This document shows, piece by piece, positions 8,662 to 16,610 of a DNA stretch of 64,000 nucleotides. The number at the start of each line of letters is the position of its first letter. Position 1 is the stretch's first letter. Made by a program: the position numbers and the translations under genes. Source of the stretch: DASXUX01 sp036504595. GTDB lineage: Bacteria; Planctomycetota; SZUA-567; H5-PLA8. The stretch is from positions 1 through 64,000 of the forward strand of contig DASXUX010000012.1 of NCBI GenBank assembly GCA_036504595.1, written 5' to 3'. The notes below the pieces were generated by a model. It did no database searches, was not told where the DNA came from, and saw only the letters and a program-made list of their open reading frames with translations.

Positions 8662-9537
8662 ATGGCCTTTGAAGGCGAACGACCCGAAGACCGCTTGTGG
8701 CCGCGGACGCTGCGCCTCTCCAAGCACGCGATTGTCATTGGCGTGCTCCTCTTTGCGCTTGTGCCGTTCTTTATGATGTTGAGCATCAGTTTCAAATCGA
8801 ACGCGCAGTTCTATTCAAATCCCCTTGGCATTGAGACGCCGCTGCATGTCGAGAACTGGGTCGGCGGCCAGCCGGGACGTTTCCCGGGCGCGTGGGATGT
8901 CGTCAAAGAATCCTTGAGCAACACGCTGGTCGTTTCCATTTCTGCGACGTTCCTTGGCGTGGCGGGCGCCTTGTGCGGAGCGTACTTTTTTGCGCGCTAC
9001 CAAATGCCCTGCTCGAATCTGCTCTGGAGTCTCCTCGTGCTTCTCTTGATGATGCCCACCATCGCCAATTTGGTTCCACTGTTCGTGCTGCTCAAGAATC
9101 TCTCGCTGCTCAACACGCTCTGGGCGCTGATCCTGGTGGGCGCAGCCGCGACGCAAGCCTTCAACATTTTCATCTTGCGTTCGTTCGTGGAACAAATTCC
9201 CAACGACTTGTTCGAAGCCGCTGAGATCGATGGTGCCTCACACTTTCAGCAGTTCTGGAATATCGTCGTGCCGCTGAGCGGGCCTATCACCGGCACGATC
9301 GCCGTGACCAGCTTTCTGGCAGCGTGGAATGATTTCATCATGCCGCTGATCGTTGTTCGCGACCAGGAACTCTACACTGTAAGCGTATGCCTGCTGCGTC
9401 TGGATGGCGAGTATCTGAAATATTGGGGCCCGTTGATGGCGGGCTACGCGATCTCGAGCATCCCGGTGATCATCCTGTTTGTTTTCACAATGCGCTTGTT
9501 CATTCGCGGCATGACAGAAGGAGCAGTGAAGGGATGA
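8662..9537 (+). CDS. ABC sugar permease, MalG-like
   Basis: A protein of 291 residues with six membrane helices and the conserved cytoplasmic EAA loop (LFEAAEIDGASHFQQF). Family members pair with a MalF-like subunit to form the channel of a carbohydrate importer in the inner membrane; here that subunit is the preceding gene. AGGAAGGTGAG lies just before the ATG. The 75-base gap to the upstream permease contains a word repeat rather than a terminator, so cotranscription is likely. Confidence 0.92.
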   Translation: MAFEGERPEDRLWPRTLRLSKHAIVIGVLLFALVPFFMMLSISFKSNAQFYSNPLGIETPLHVENWVGGQPGRFPGAWDVVKESLSNTLVVSISATFLGVAGALCGAYFFARYQMPCSNLLWSLLVLLLMMPTIANLVPLFVLLKNLSLLNTLWALILVGAAATQAFNIFILRSFVEQIPNDLFEAAEIDGASHFQQFWNIVVPLSGPITGTIAVTSFLAAWNDFIMPLIVVRDQELYTVSVCLLRLDGEYLKYWGPLMAGYAISSIPVIILFVFTMRLFIRGMTEGAVKG

Positions 9538-9550
9538 GGGCGCAACGGAT

Positions 9551-9580
9551 CTTCAACCGCAAAGGCGCAAAGACGCGAAG
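9551..9580. repeat. CCGCAAAGACGCGAAGG word repeat
   Basis: The sequence 'caaccgcaaaggcgcaaagacgcgaagg' recurs with small changes at 19855-19880 and 56421-56506. It lies after the MalG-like stop. No gene is visible between here and 9820. Confidence 0.7.
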
Positions 9581-9819
9581 GTGCTTTTGCGTTTTTCTTA
9601 TTGGCGTTCACGAAAACATTTGCCGCACGTTGTGCAAGCCTTCGCCATGTCGTCTGAATAAATTCGGCACGAGCGCGCCGAGATTCTGCGCAATCTCCGG
9701 ACACCACAATTACGGAATCGCATAACATCAATTGCGGCGGACCCACAAAAACATTTTTCCGTTTGGTTTGTGCGTTGCTCTTTACGGGAATCGCTGAGGC
9801 AGTGCTCAATTGCTGGGCA

Positions 9820-9980
9820 GTGCGGACTCGGGGGCGAGCGGCAAAGGGCAAAAGGAGAGCTATCCGAGCGCAAGCTGTCGGTTAGAACACGGCGTACGTA
9901 TCTGGACGAGCTGTTCATATTGCCGTTCGGAAGCCGCAATCCGCACAAGGGGCCGTATCCGAATGGATGCGGCCCCTTTT
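9820..9980 (+). ncRNA. Structured RNA candidate ending in an intrinsic terminator
   Basis: A gene-free region. GTGCGGA (9820-9826) pairs perfectly with TCCGCAC (9940-9946). Inside it, CGAGCGGCAA (9835-9844) pairs with TTGCCGTTCG (9920-9929), with one G-U pair. The interior can form a GCAA-capped hairpin (CCGAGC / GCTGTCGG) and a GAACA / TGTTC stem. A 14-bp terminator hairpin follows immediately. It could be a stand-alone small RNA (length near that of 6S RNA) or a leader controlling trxB at 10142. I do not recognise a known RNA family; c-di-GMP riboswitch motifs are not met. Confidence 0.45.
9947..9980 (+). terminator. Rho-independent terminator
   Basis: AAGGGGCCGTATCC (9947-9960) and GGATGCGGCCCCTT (9965-9978) pair over 14 bp with one G-U, around a GAAT loop, and the sequence continues with T residues (CCCCTTTTGTCTT). 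The nearest upstream plus-strand CDS ends 410 bases earlier, so it more likely ends a short RNA. Confidence 0.75.
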
Positions 9981-9984
9981 GTCT

Positions 9985-10070
9985 TGGTAGTCTGGTGGCC
10001 TGGTAGTCTGGTGTGGCGCTGATACCACCAGACACCAGACACCAGGCAACCAGACACCAGACACCAGTTT
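9985..10070. repeat. CCAGACACCAGACACCAGG word repeat, inverted
   Basis: Words of the type 'gtagtctggtggcctgg' face 'accagacaccagacacc', giving a long imperfect hairpin 70-150 bases upstream of trxB. The same vocabulary occurs at 43428-43475. Confidence 0.75.
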
Positions 10071-10141
10071 TCCGTTTCAACTTCCCGCAATCCCGCCTAA
10101 ACTAAATACCAGTTAAACATTTCCAAGAGTCAGAGGAGCAT

Positions 10142-11101
10142 ATGGCAGAAGACATTCTCAAGACTGTGATCGTTGGTTCGGGACCGGCGGGCCTGACGGC
10201 TGCCATTTACGCGGCCAGAGCCAACCTGAAACCCATTCTGCTGGCCGGCGACACGCCCGGCGGGCAGCTCACGCGCACGTCCGAAGTCGAAAACTATCCG
10301 GGCTTCCGCAAGGGCATTCAAGGCCCTGACTTGATGATGGAGATGATCGAACAGGCCAAGTATTGCGGCGCGGAACTCCTCTATGAGAAGGCCGAGGCGA
10401 TCGATGCCAAAAGCAAGCCGATCACGATCACCTACGGCGGCGGAAACAAACTCCGCACGCACACGCTGATCTTCGCGACAGGCGCCAAGCCCCGCATGCT
10501 GGGCCTCCCGGGCGAAGTCACCTTCTGGCCACCTAAAGGCAGCGGCGTGACGTCCTGCGCGGTCTGCGACGGCAGCTTCTACCGCAAGCGCCCGGTGGCC
10601 GTCGTCGGCGGCGGCGACAGCGCGATGGAAGAGGCGAACTATCTGGCCAAGCTGTGCTCCTCGGTCACCGTCATTCACCGTCGCGAAGGCTTCCGCGCGT
10701 CGAAGATCATGCAGGACCGTGCGCGCGCGAATCCAGTGATCAAGTGGGAAGTCAACCAGGTCATCGCAGAGATCCTTGGCGATACTTCCGGCAAACGGGC
10801 ATTCGTGACCGGCCTGAAGCTGAAGCACGTGCAGACGGGCCAGACGAAGAACATTGAAGTCGCAGCGTTGTTCCTCGCCATCGGGCACATTCCTTCCACC
10901 GAGCTCGTCAAGGGCCAGGTGAATCTGGACGAAGAAGGTTACCTGATCGCCGACGATCATCAGCGCACCAGTGTGGCGGGCATCTTCGCCGCGGGAGACT
11001 GCTACGACCGGCACTATCGCCAGGCCGTCACGGCCGCCGGAATGGGCTGCCGCGCCGCGCTGGAAGCCGAGCGGTATCTGACGGAGCAGGGGCTGGCCTA
11101 A
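10142..11101 (+). CDS. trxB: Thioredoxin reductase
   Basis: A protein of 319 residues, the usual length. FAD-binding GSGPAG at 12-17, redox-active CAVC at 139-142 (the common form is CATC), NADPH-binding GGGDSA at 156-161 followed by HRR at 179-181, and the C-terminal FAD motif FAAGDC. The enzyme reduces thioredoxin with NADPH in the cytoplasm. AGAGGAG precedes the ATG. It is followed by a hairpin-forming repeat and then the squalene/phytoene synthase gene, with no obvious functional link. The structured-RNA candidate and terminator lie 160 bases upstream. Confidence 0.95.
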   Translation: MAEDILKTVIVGSGPAGLTAAIYAARANLKPILLAGDTPGGQLTRTSEVENYPGFRKGIQGPDLMMEMIEQAKYCGAELLYEKAEAIDAKSKPITITYGGGNKLRTHTLIFATGAKPRMLGLPGEVTFWPPKGSGVTSCAVCDGSFYRKRPVAVVGGGDSAMEEANYLAKLCSSVTVIHRREGFRASKIMQDRARANPVIKWEVNQVIAEILGDTSGKRAFVTGLKLKHVQTGQTKNIEVAALFLAIGHIPSTELVKGQVNLDEEGYLIADDHQRTSVAGIFAAGDCYDRHYRQAVTAAGMGCRAALEAERYLTEQGLA

Positions 11102-11103
11102 AC

Positions 11104-11190
11104 ACTTGCTCTTGGCTCTTAGCTCTTCGCTTTTGGCTGACGCATTCGGCGCAGGAACCCAAGAGCCAAGAGCCAAGAGCTAAGAGCCAC
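11104..11190. repeat. AAGAGCCAAGAGCC word repeat, inverted
   Basis: 'ttgctcttggctcttagctcttc' faces 'aagagccaagagccaagagct', giving a hairpin between trxB and the next gene. The same word is translated in frame at 3051-3091. Confidence 0.8.
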
Positions 11191-11201
11191 AGGAGCGGGA
11201 A

Positions 11202-12092
11202 GTGACCGAACAGACCAACACCACTGCCAGCGCGCTGAAGCTGTCTTACGACGCCTGCATCGAAATCACCAAGGAGCGCGCGCGCAATTTCCATTTCGCG
11301 TTCAGGAACTTGCCGCCGGAGCGCTACAAGGGCATTTGCGCGCTGTACGCGTTCACGCGCACGGCCGACGATCTCTCCGACGACGAACCCGATCCGGTGA
11401 AGGCGCTGGCGAATTCGAAAGCATGGCGCGAGGCCTTCGACCGCGCTCTGGCCGGCGATACGTCTGGGCATGTAATCATGCCGGCCATCGCGGACACCTT
11501 CGCGCGATACAAAATCCCGCCCGTCTACATGCACGAACTGATCACAGGCACCGAGATGGACGCTCGCCAGAGCCGTTACGAAAAATGGCAGGACACGTAT
11601 CTGTACTGTTACCGCGTGGCGTCGGTGATCGGCATGATGACGATCCATGTCTTCGGCTTCAGCGACCCGCGCGCGGTTCAGCTTGCCGAACACACCGGCA
11701 TTGCCTTTCAGATGACGAACATCCTGCGCGATATCGTTGAGGACGCCGGACGCGACCGGATCTACCTGCCACTCGAAGACCTGAGCAAACACAACGTCAG
11801 CGAAGCCGAATTGCTGGCCGGAAAACTGACGCCCGCGTTGCGAGAACTTGTCCGTTTTGAAACCCTGCGAGCGAGAGAATACTACGCCGCCGGACGCGAA
11901 CTGCTTCCCCTCATCCTGCCCGAAAGCCGCGATGGCCTGGGCAGCCTGGTGGCGATCTATCAGCGGTTGCTCGAAGAAATCGAGCGCCGCGATTACGACG
12001 TGTTCAGTTCGCGCGTATCACTGAGCACTGCCGAAAAGATGCGGCTGGCCGCGAGCATCGCGTGGAAGAGCTTTCTGCGCTTTGGATCGTAG
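11202..12092 (+). CDS. Squalene/phytoene synthase family protein
   Basis: A protein of 296 residues starting at GTG 11202 with AGGAG about seven bases upstream. The two family motifs are present: a first aspartate-rich DDLSDD at about 56-61 and a second NILRDIVEDAGRDRIYLP at about 173-190. Members condense two prenyl diphosphates (FPP to presqualene diphosphate, or GGPP to phytoene). The length and single-gene form suit HpnD-like or CrtB-like enzymes, but sequence alone does not separate them and no hopanoid or carotenoid partner gene is adjacent. Confidence 0.88.
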   Translation: MTEQTNTTASALKLSYDACIEITKERARNFHFAFRNLPPERYKGICALYAFTRTADDLSDDEPDPVKALANSKAWREAFDRALAGDTSGHVIMPAIADTFARYKIPPVYMHELITGTEMDARQSRYEKWQDTYLYCYRVASVIGMMTIHVFGFSDPRAVQLAEHTGIAFQMTNILRDIVEDAGRDRIYLPLEDLSKHNVSEAELLAGKLTPALRELVRFETLRAREYYAAGRELLPLILPESRDGLGSLVAIYQRLLEEIERRDYDVFSSRVSLSTAEKMRLAASIAWKSFLRFGS

Positions 12093-12116
12093 TAGCGCAA
12101 TCCTCCTGGATTGCGT
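12092..12116. repeat. 25-base GTAGCGCAATCCTCC palindrome
   Basis: GCGCAATCC and GGATTGCG form a short hairpin with loop TCCT. An exact reverse-complement copy is present at 48874-48898. It begins on the last base of the squalene/phytoene synthase stop codon. Confidence 0.85.
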
Positions 12117-12126
12117 TCTGCGCGGC

Positions 12127-13719
12127 TTATTTCTCTACCCTTACCGTCTTCTCCGCGCGCGCCCCGCGGCCGGCTTCGTCCCAGGCGATAAGCGTCACGC
12201 GGTACTCGCCGGGTTGCGCGTAGGTATGCGTTGCGGTTGCATCTGAGGACGGCGCGCCGTCGCCGAAATCCCAGAGCACGGAGACGATCTTTCCCTCCGC
12301 GGCGCGGCTGCTGCTGGCGAACTGGATGGCTTCACCGGCACGAGCTTTCGCGGGCGCGTCAAACGCGGCGACGGGCGCGGCGTGTGGGAAGGGCTTGGCG
12401 GGGCGAACTTCGTCGGACTTGTTGCCTTCAATCTTGCAGTCGATCCACTCCAACGCGGAGTAGTCTTTCAGCCCAACCATCGCCTCACGTTTGTTCTGGC
12501 GAATCATGCATTTCTGGAACGTGAATCCATCCAGGCTGCCGCCGCCGAACTGAATGCCATAGCCATCGTTATCGGAAAACTCGCATTCTTCGAAGACGCA
12601 CTTGCGGGTCTCACCGTTGAAGCGGAAGGCGTGGCCGGCATCGTTGGGATAGATCGGCTTTCCGCGGCCCGCCGTGTTGTGCGTGAACTTGCAGCGGTAG
12701 AAGTAGTGCCGCGCGATGCCCGGTTTTTCGCCCTGGAATTGAGCGCCCCACTGAATGCAGCGGCCGACGGTGTTGTTCGCCCAGTAGCAGTCGTCTTTGA
12801 CATAGATGTTGGAGACCGAGAGGCCGATCTGCTGGCCGTCATCGACAACGTTGTCCGTGTACACGCAGTGCGCGCCAATGCCTTCGATGCCGATGAACTT
12901 TACGGTTCCGGACTTGTCGCTGACGACGTTGCGGCGCACCGCGCAGTAATCGGCGCCGCCAATGCTCAGCCAGTGGTCGATCTTGTTGTCTTCAATGACT
13001 GAGCGATCGCAACCTTCCCAGACTTCGATGCCGAGCCCTTCGCCGCCCGAACCGGTGACGGTGTTGTTCTGAATGATCAAATCGGCGGACTTGTTGTCGC
13101 CGAAAATGCCCCCGCGCCCGGTGTTGCGGATCGTGTTTCGCAGAATCTTGTTGCGCGAGGAGCCCCACGAGAAACGAATCGCGCAGCCGAATTTTGCGTC
13201 CAGCGCAATGTTCTCGATCAAACAGTCGGTGACCTCGCTGTCGGTCACGCCGCGCTCATACTGCTTGTTTCCATTGAAGAGCACCGCGTGCGGGCCGAAG
13301 GCTTTGCTTTTGACCAGATTGCGGATCGTCAGGTGATGCAGCTTCAGCCGCCGCGAATTTCCGCCTGCTATGCCTTGCGAGACGTTCTCGTTGCCCTGAG
13401 CGTCCAGCGTCAGGTTGGCGATCTCGCAGTCCTCGCAGTCGTTCAGCGCGATCATCACCGACTGCTTCGCGCCGGCGTAGTGGATGATCGTCTTGTCCTG
13501 GCCTGCACCGATCAAATGCGTGCCGGAGCGCGGCGCGATGGCTTCAGTGAGCGCATAGGTGCCTTCCGGCAACTGGACCGTGTCGCCAGCCTGCGCGGCG
13601 GCGATGGCGCGGTTGAGCGCCGCGGAATCAAAGCCGCTGACGGTATGGGTGCGGGGTTCGGCGGCGAGACAGAACTGAAGAGAGAACAACGTCGGCAGAA
13701 GCAGAAGCGCTTTCTTCAT
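12127..13719 (-). CDS. Secreted right-handed parallel beta-helix protein with PKD domain
   Basis: A protein of about 530 residues. A signal peptide (MKKALLLLPTLFSLQFCLAA) is followed by a pectate-lyase-like beta-helix, seen as repeated N/I-rich turns such as NLTLDAQGNENVSQGI and NTVTGSGGEGLGIEVWEG. The C-terminal 85 residues are a PKD domain with the typical VLWDFGDG and YRVTLIAWD motifs. The open frame extends upstream to 13926, but ATG 13719 begins the signal peptide and has GAGG upstream. It probably acts on or binds a polysaccharide outside the cytoplasm; no catalytic set is identifiable. Confidence 0.85.
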   Translation of the reverse strand: MKKALLLLPTLFSLQFCLAAEPRTHTVSGFDSAALNRAIAAAQAGDTVQLPEGTYALTEAIAPRSGTHLIGAGQDKTIIHYAGAKQSVMIALNDCEDCEIANLTLDAQGNENVSQGIAGGNSRRLKLHHLTIRNLVKSKAFGPHAVLFNGNKQYERGVTDSEVTDCLIENIALDAKFGCAIRFSWGSSRNKILRNTIRNTGRGGIFGDNKSADLIIQNNTVTGSGGEGLGIEVWEGCDRSVIEDNKIDHWLSIGGADYCAVRRNVVSDKSGTVKFIGIEGIGAHCVYTDNVVDDGQQIGLSVSNIYVKDDCYWANNTVGRCIQWGAQFQGEKPGIARHYFYRCKFTHNTAGRGKPIYPNDAGHAFRFNGETRKCVFEECEFSDNDGYGIQFGGGSLDGFTFQKCMIRQNKREAMVGLKDYSALEWIDCKIEGNKSDEVRPAKPFPHAAPVAAFDAPAKARAGEAIQFASSSRAAEGKIVSVLWDFGDGAPSSDATATHTYAQPGEYRVTLIAWDEAGRGARAEKTVRVEK

Positions 13720-13847
13720 GGGATTTACCTCAGCCTCATCTTTCTCGCTGCAGAGTAGCTTAAAATCGACACGCTGCAAAGCGGTTGGCGATGAACGCGG
13801 ACAATTCTGGCATTTTGCGGGCTCCCGTTTTGAATTAGGCTTTCGGT

Positions 13848-15455
13848 ATGTCCCGAAGATTCCGCGCTGAACACCTCGCTCAAACCGCCGTCGCGGCGTT
13901 GATCTTGCTGCCGCTGCTGGCCGCATTTCTGGGACAGGGCGGACTGGCTGACGCGTATAGCGCGGACGACGGCAGCGGGGCGCTCAGCGCACGGCGTTGG
14001 ACGCTGGCCGCTGCGTGCGGACGCAGCTTGCTCATCGGCATGCTGGCGATGGCCGGGGCGCTGGTGTTGGGAATTCCCGCCGGTTGGGCGTTGGCGCAGC
14101 GGAGGCGGCCGCTGTGGCTGCTGGTGCTGGTTGCCTTGCCGCTCGCGCTGCCGCCGTCGGTGAGCGTCAGCGGATGGATCGGGCTGCTGGCGCCGTCGGG
14201 CGTGGCATCAGCATTCAACATGGGCTTCCAAGAAGCGACGCGCGGCTGGCTGTTCAGCGTGATCGGCGTTTCAGCGGTGCTGGCGGGCTGCCTTTGGCCC
14301 CTAGTGGCGCTGGAGTTCTGGCCGGGGTTTCAGCGCGCTCGCAACGGGGCGTATGAAGCGGCGCTGCTGTACGGTTCGCGCACACGCAGCTTTTTTCGCG
14401 TGGTTCTTCCGCAGGCAAAGGGAGAAGTAGCGGCTGGCGCGCTGCTCGTCTTTCTACTGGCCAGCAGCGATTTCAGCGTGTGTTCGCTGCTGCTGGTGCG
14501 CACGCTGCCCGTCGAGATTCACGACGCGCTGACGCTCGGAAAAACCGCGAGCGCCGCCTGGGCCTCTCTGCCGCTGCTGCTGATGGTCGTTGCACTCGCG
14601 GTCCTGAGCGCGCGCCTGCATTCGCCGGCGCTGCCTGGAGCTCGGACGGCCGCCGACACGTCGGCTGTACGACCGGGGCGAATCGCGGACTTATTCGTGC
14701 TGGCCGGCATTAGTCTCGGGTTCGCGCTGCCGCTGCTGGTTTGCCTTGTTCAGGTGTTGCGCGGAGGACGACCGATGTCGGCGGTTTTCGGCGCGGGCAC
14801 CGATGCGCTGCAAGTCTCCGTGCGAATGGCCGGCGCGGCGGCGCTGCTCAGCATTGTGCTGGGGATTCTGCGACTGGTGTTCTGGCCGCAAAGCCGGGCT
14901 CGGCCAATCAACGCGGCGTGCCTGATTCTGCTGACGGTGCCGGGTTCGTTTCTGGCAGCGGCATTTCTGTCCATTCAATTGAATCTGACAAAATGGTTGA
15001 TGCCCGGCGGGGAGAGCACGCTAGCATCGGCGTTGCCGGCGGCGATATTGACCGTGGGGTACGTGGCGCGGTTTTCATATATACCGCTGCGGCTGGTCGA
15101 TGAAGGCTTGGCGGCGCTGGACCCCGATCTGATGAACGCGGCGGCCGTCGCCGGACACGGGCGGCTATCGCGAGCCGTCAGCGTGGCGTTGCCGCTGCTG
15201 GGGCCGCACCTGGCCGCTGGTGCGGCGCTGGTGCTGGTGCTGGGGTTGGGTGAGGTGGCGATGGCCGACCGCTTGGCGGCGCCGGGAGCGGTCCCGGCAA
15301 CTGTGTGGTTGTTCCAACAGCAGCACATGGGGTATGATGAGGCAGTCTTTGGACTGAGTTTGTTGCTGGGAGCGTTGAGCGCCGCGTGCCTGCTGCTGGC
15401 GGGATGGGTGGCAAGCGCGCTGATGCGGATGTTGGGAAGAAACTCAGCCGCGTAG
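13848..15455 (+). CDS. ABC permease with two fused halves, FbpB/ThiP-like
   Basis: A protein of 535 residues with about twelve membrane helices in two repeated halves. Each half has an EAA-type loop (NGAYEAALLYGSRTRSFF at about 171 and DPDLMNAAAVAGHGRLS at about 425). This fused arrangement is known for iron(III), thiamine and similar importers. No binding protein or ATPase gene is adjacent, so the substrate cannot be assigned. It diverges from the beta-helix gene with a 128-base gap and precedes an NHL propeller gene. Confidence 0.8.
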   Translation: MSRRFRAEHLAQTAVAALILLPLLAAFLGQGGLADAYSADDGSGALSARRWTLAAACGRSLLIGMLAMAGALVLGIPAGWALAQRRRPLWLLVLVALPLALPPSVSVSGWIGLLAPSGVASAFNMGFQEATRGWLFSVIGVSAVLAGCLWPLVALEFWPGFQRARNGAYEAALLYGSRTRSFFRVVLPQAKGEVAAGALLVFLLASSDFSVCSLLLVRTLPVEIHDALTLGKTASAAWASLPLLLMVVALAVLSARLHSPALPGARTAADTSAVRPGRIADLFVLAGISLGFALPLLVCLVQVLRGGRPMSAVFGAGTDALQVSVRMAGAAALLSIVLGILRLVFWPQSRARPINAACLILLTVPGSFLAAAFLSIQLNLTKWLMPGGESTLASALPAAILTVGYVARFSYIPLRLVDEGLAALDPDLMNAAAVAGHGRLSRAVSVALPLLGPHLAAGAALVLVLGLGEVAMADRLAAPGAVPATVWLFQQQHMGYDEAVFGLSLLLGALSAACLLLAGWVASALMRMLGRNSAA

Positions 15456-15538
15456 CGGCGAAAGAACTTAGCCCACGGCGTAAGCCGTGGGAGAGCGTGA
15501 TAGAGTTGAGCCGAGCCCCGTGAGGGGCGACAGAATCT
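15456..15538. repeat. Intergenic CCCACGGC palindrome and flanking words
   Basis: CCCACGGC (15472-15479), loop GTAA, GCCGTGGG (15484-15491) form a perfect eight-base-pair hairpin, followed by a second short palindrome CCCCGTGAGGGG near 15515. It lies between the permease stop and the NHL gene. Confidence 0.7.
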
Positions 15539-16549
15539 ATGGCGGAGCACACCACAAAAAATCCCCCTCGCCCGCGCGTCAGCAAGCCGCTGATCACGCT
15601 GGCGGCGTTGTCGCTGAGCTTGTGTGCGGCATCGTGGCTGCTGTTGTTTGGTTTTGGGAGTGGGAAGCCGGCCGCGGCGGCTTCGCCGTGGCTCGCCGTG
15701 GGGACGCACGGAACCGAGTTGGGCCAGTTCCAGGCGCCGCGCGGAATCACGGCGCTGGCGGACGGTTCGTTCGTGGTGGTGGATCGGTTGGCACGAGTAC
15801 AGCATTTTTCGGCTGACGGGCAGCCGTTGAAGCTGTGGGAGATGAAGGACCACAAATCAGGCAATCCGAAAGGACTTTGTGCGCTGCCGGACGGCAATCT
15901 GCTGGTCTGCGACACGCACTATGGCCGGCTGCTGAAAATGACCGTCGATGGAACGATTCTGAAGCAGTGGGGCGAGCCCGGCAAAGAGCCGGGTCAATTC
16001 ACGCGGCCGTACTCCGCTGCAGTCGATCCAGTGCGTAAAGCTGTGTACATTGTCGAATGCGGTGCGGAAAACGACCGCGTTCAGAAATTCAGCCTGGATG
16101 GAAGCTTCATCAAAGCGTGGGGCAGTTTCGGCGACGGGCCGGGGCAGTTTCAGCGGCCGATCGGAGTGGCCGTGGATTCAGACGGCAACGTTTACGTGGC
16201 CGACTCATGCAATCACCGCATTCAGAAGTTCGATCCGGACGGAAAACTGCTGCTGGCGTTCGGCAAAATGGGCACGGTTCCGGGTGAGTTGCGTTATCCC
16301 TATGACATCGCCTGTTCTCCGGGCGGGCAGGTCTATGTCGCCGAATTCAATAACCATCGCGTGAGCGTTTTCTTGCGCGACGGGACGTTTGTACGCTGTC
16401 TGGGCGCGGCAGGCGACCGCGACGGCGAGTTCGCTTGCCCCTGGAGCTTGACCTTGGACGGACGCGGGCGATTGCTGGTGTCGGATACGGGGAACCACCG
16501 GGTGCAAATACTGTCTCTAAAGGAGCCGCAGGTGAACGCGCGAAAGTAG
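15539..16549 (+). CDS. NHL-repeat beta-propeller protein, membrane-anchored
   Basis: A protein of 336 residues. One N-terminal membrane helix (LITLAALSLSLCAASWLLLF, about 18-37), then about six NHL units with the recurrent pattern GQFQRPIGVAVDSDGNVYVAD and NHRIQKFDPDGKLL. NHL propellers mediate protein or ligand binding; in bacteria many are extracytoplasmic. It may be cotranscribed with the upstream permease, as only a repeat-filled 83-base gap separates them. The start rests on the first ATG after that repeat. Confidence 0.85.
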   Translation: MAEHTTKNPPRPRVSKPLITLAALSLSLCAASWLLLFGFGSGKPAAAASPWLAVGTHGTELGQFQAPRGITALADGSFVVVDRLARVQHFSADGQPLKLWEMKDHKSGNPKGLCALPDGNLLVCDTHYGRLLKMTVDGTILKQWGEPGKEPGQFTRPYSAAVDPVRKAVYIVECGAENDRVQKFSLDGSFIKAWGSFGDGPGQFQRPIGVAVDSDGNVYVADSCNHRIQKFDPDGKLLLAFGKMGTVPGELRYPYDIACSPGGQVYVAEFNNHRVSVFLRDGTFVRCLGAAGDRDGEFACPWSLTLDGRGRLLVSDTGNHRVQILSLKEPQVNARK

Positions 16550-16606
16550 GTCATTAGTCATTAGTCATTAGTCATTAGTCATTAGTCATTAGTCATTGGT
16601 CATTGA
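16550..16606. repeat. Tandem TTAGTCA repeat
   Basis: The word 'ttagtcatt' is repeated about six times directly before the next start codon and would add a few residues (VIEE) if translation began upstream. Related 'aatgaccaatgactaatgac' occurs at 55317-55338. Confidence 0.9.
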
Positions 16607-16610
16607 AGAA

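Noticed and set aside
9820..9946. c-di-GMP or 6S RNA assignment for the structured RNA candidate
   Set aside because: The conserved c-di-GMP motifs are missing and the 6S central bubble is not clearly present; kept as an unassigned RNA candidate.
16550..16606. TTAGTCA tandem as a CRISPR array
   Set aside because: Units are about 9 bases with no unique spacers and no cas genes nearby.
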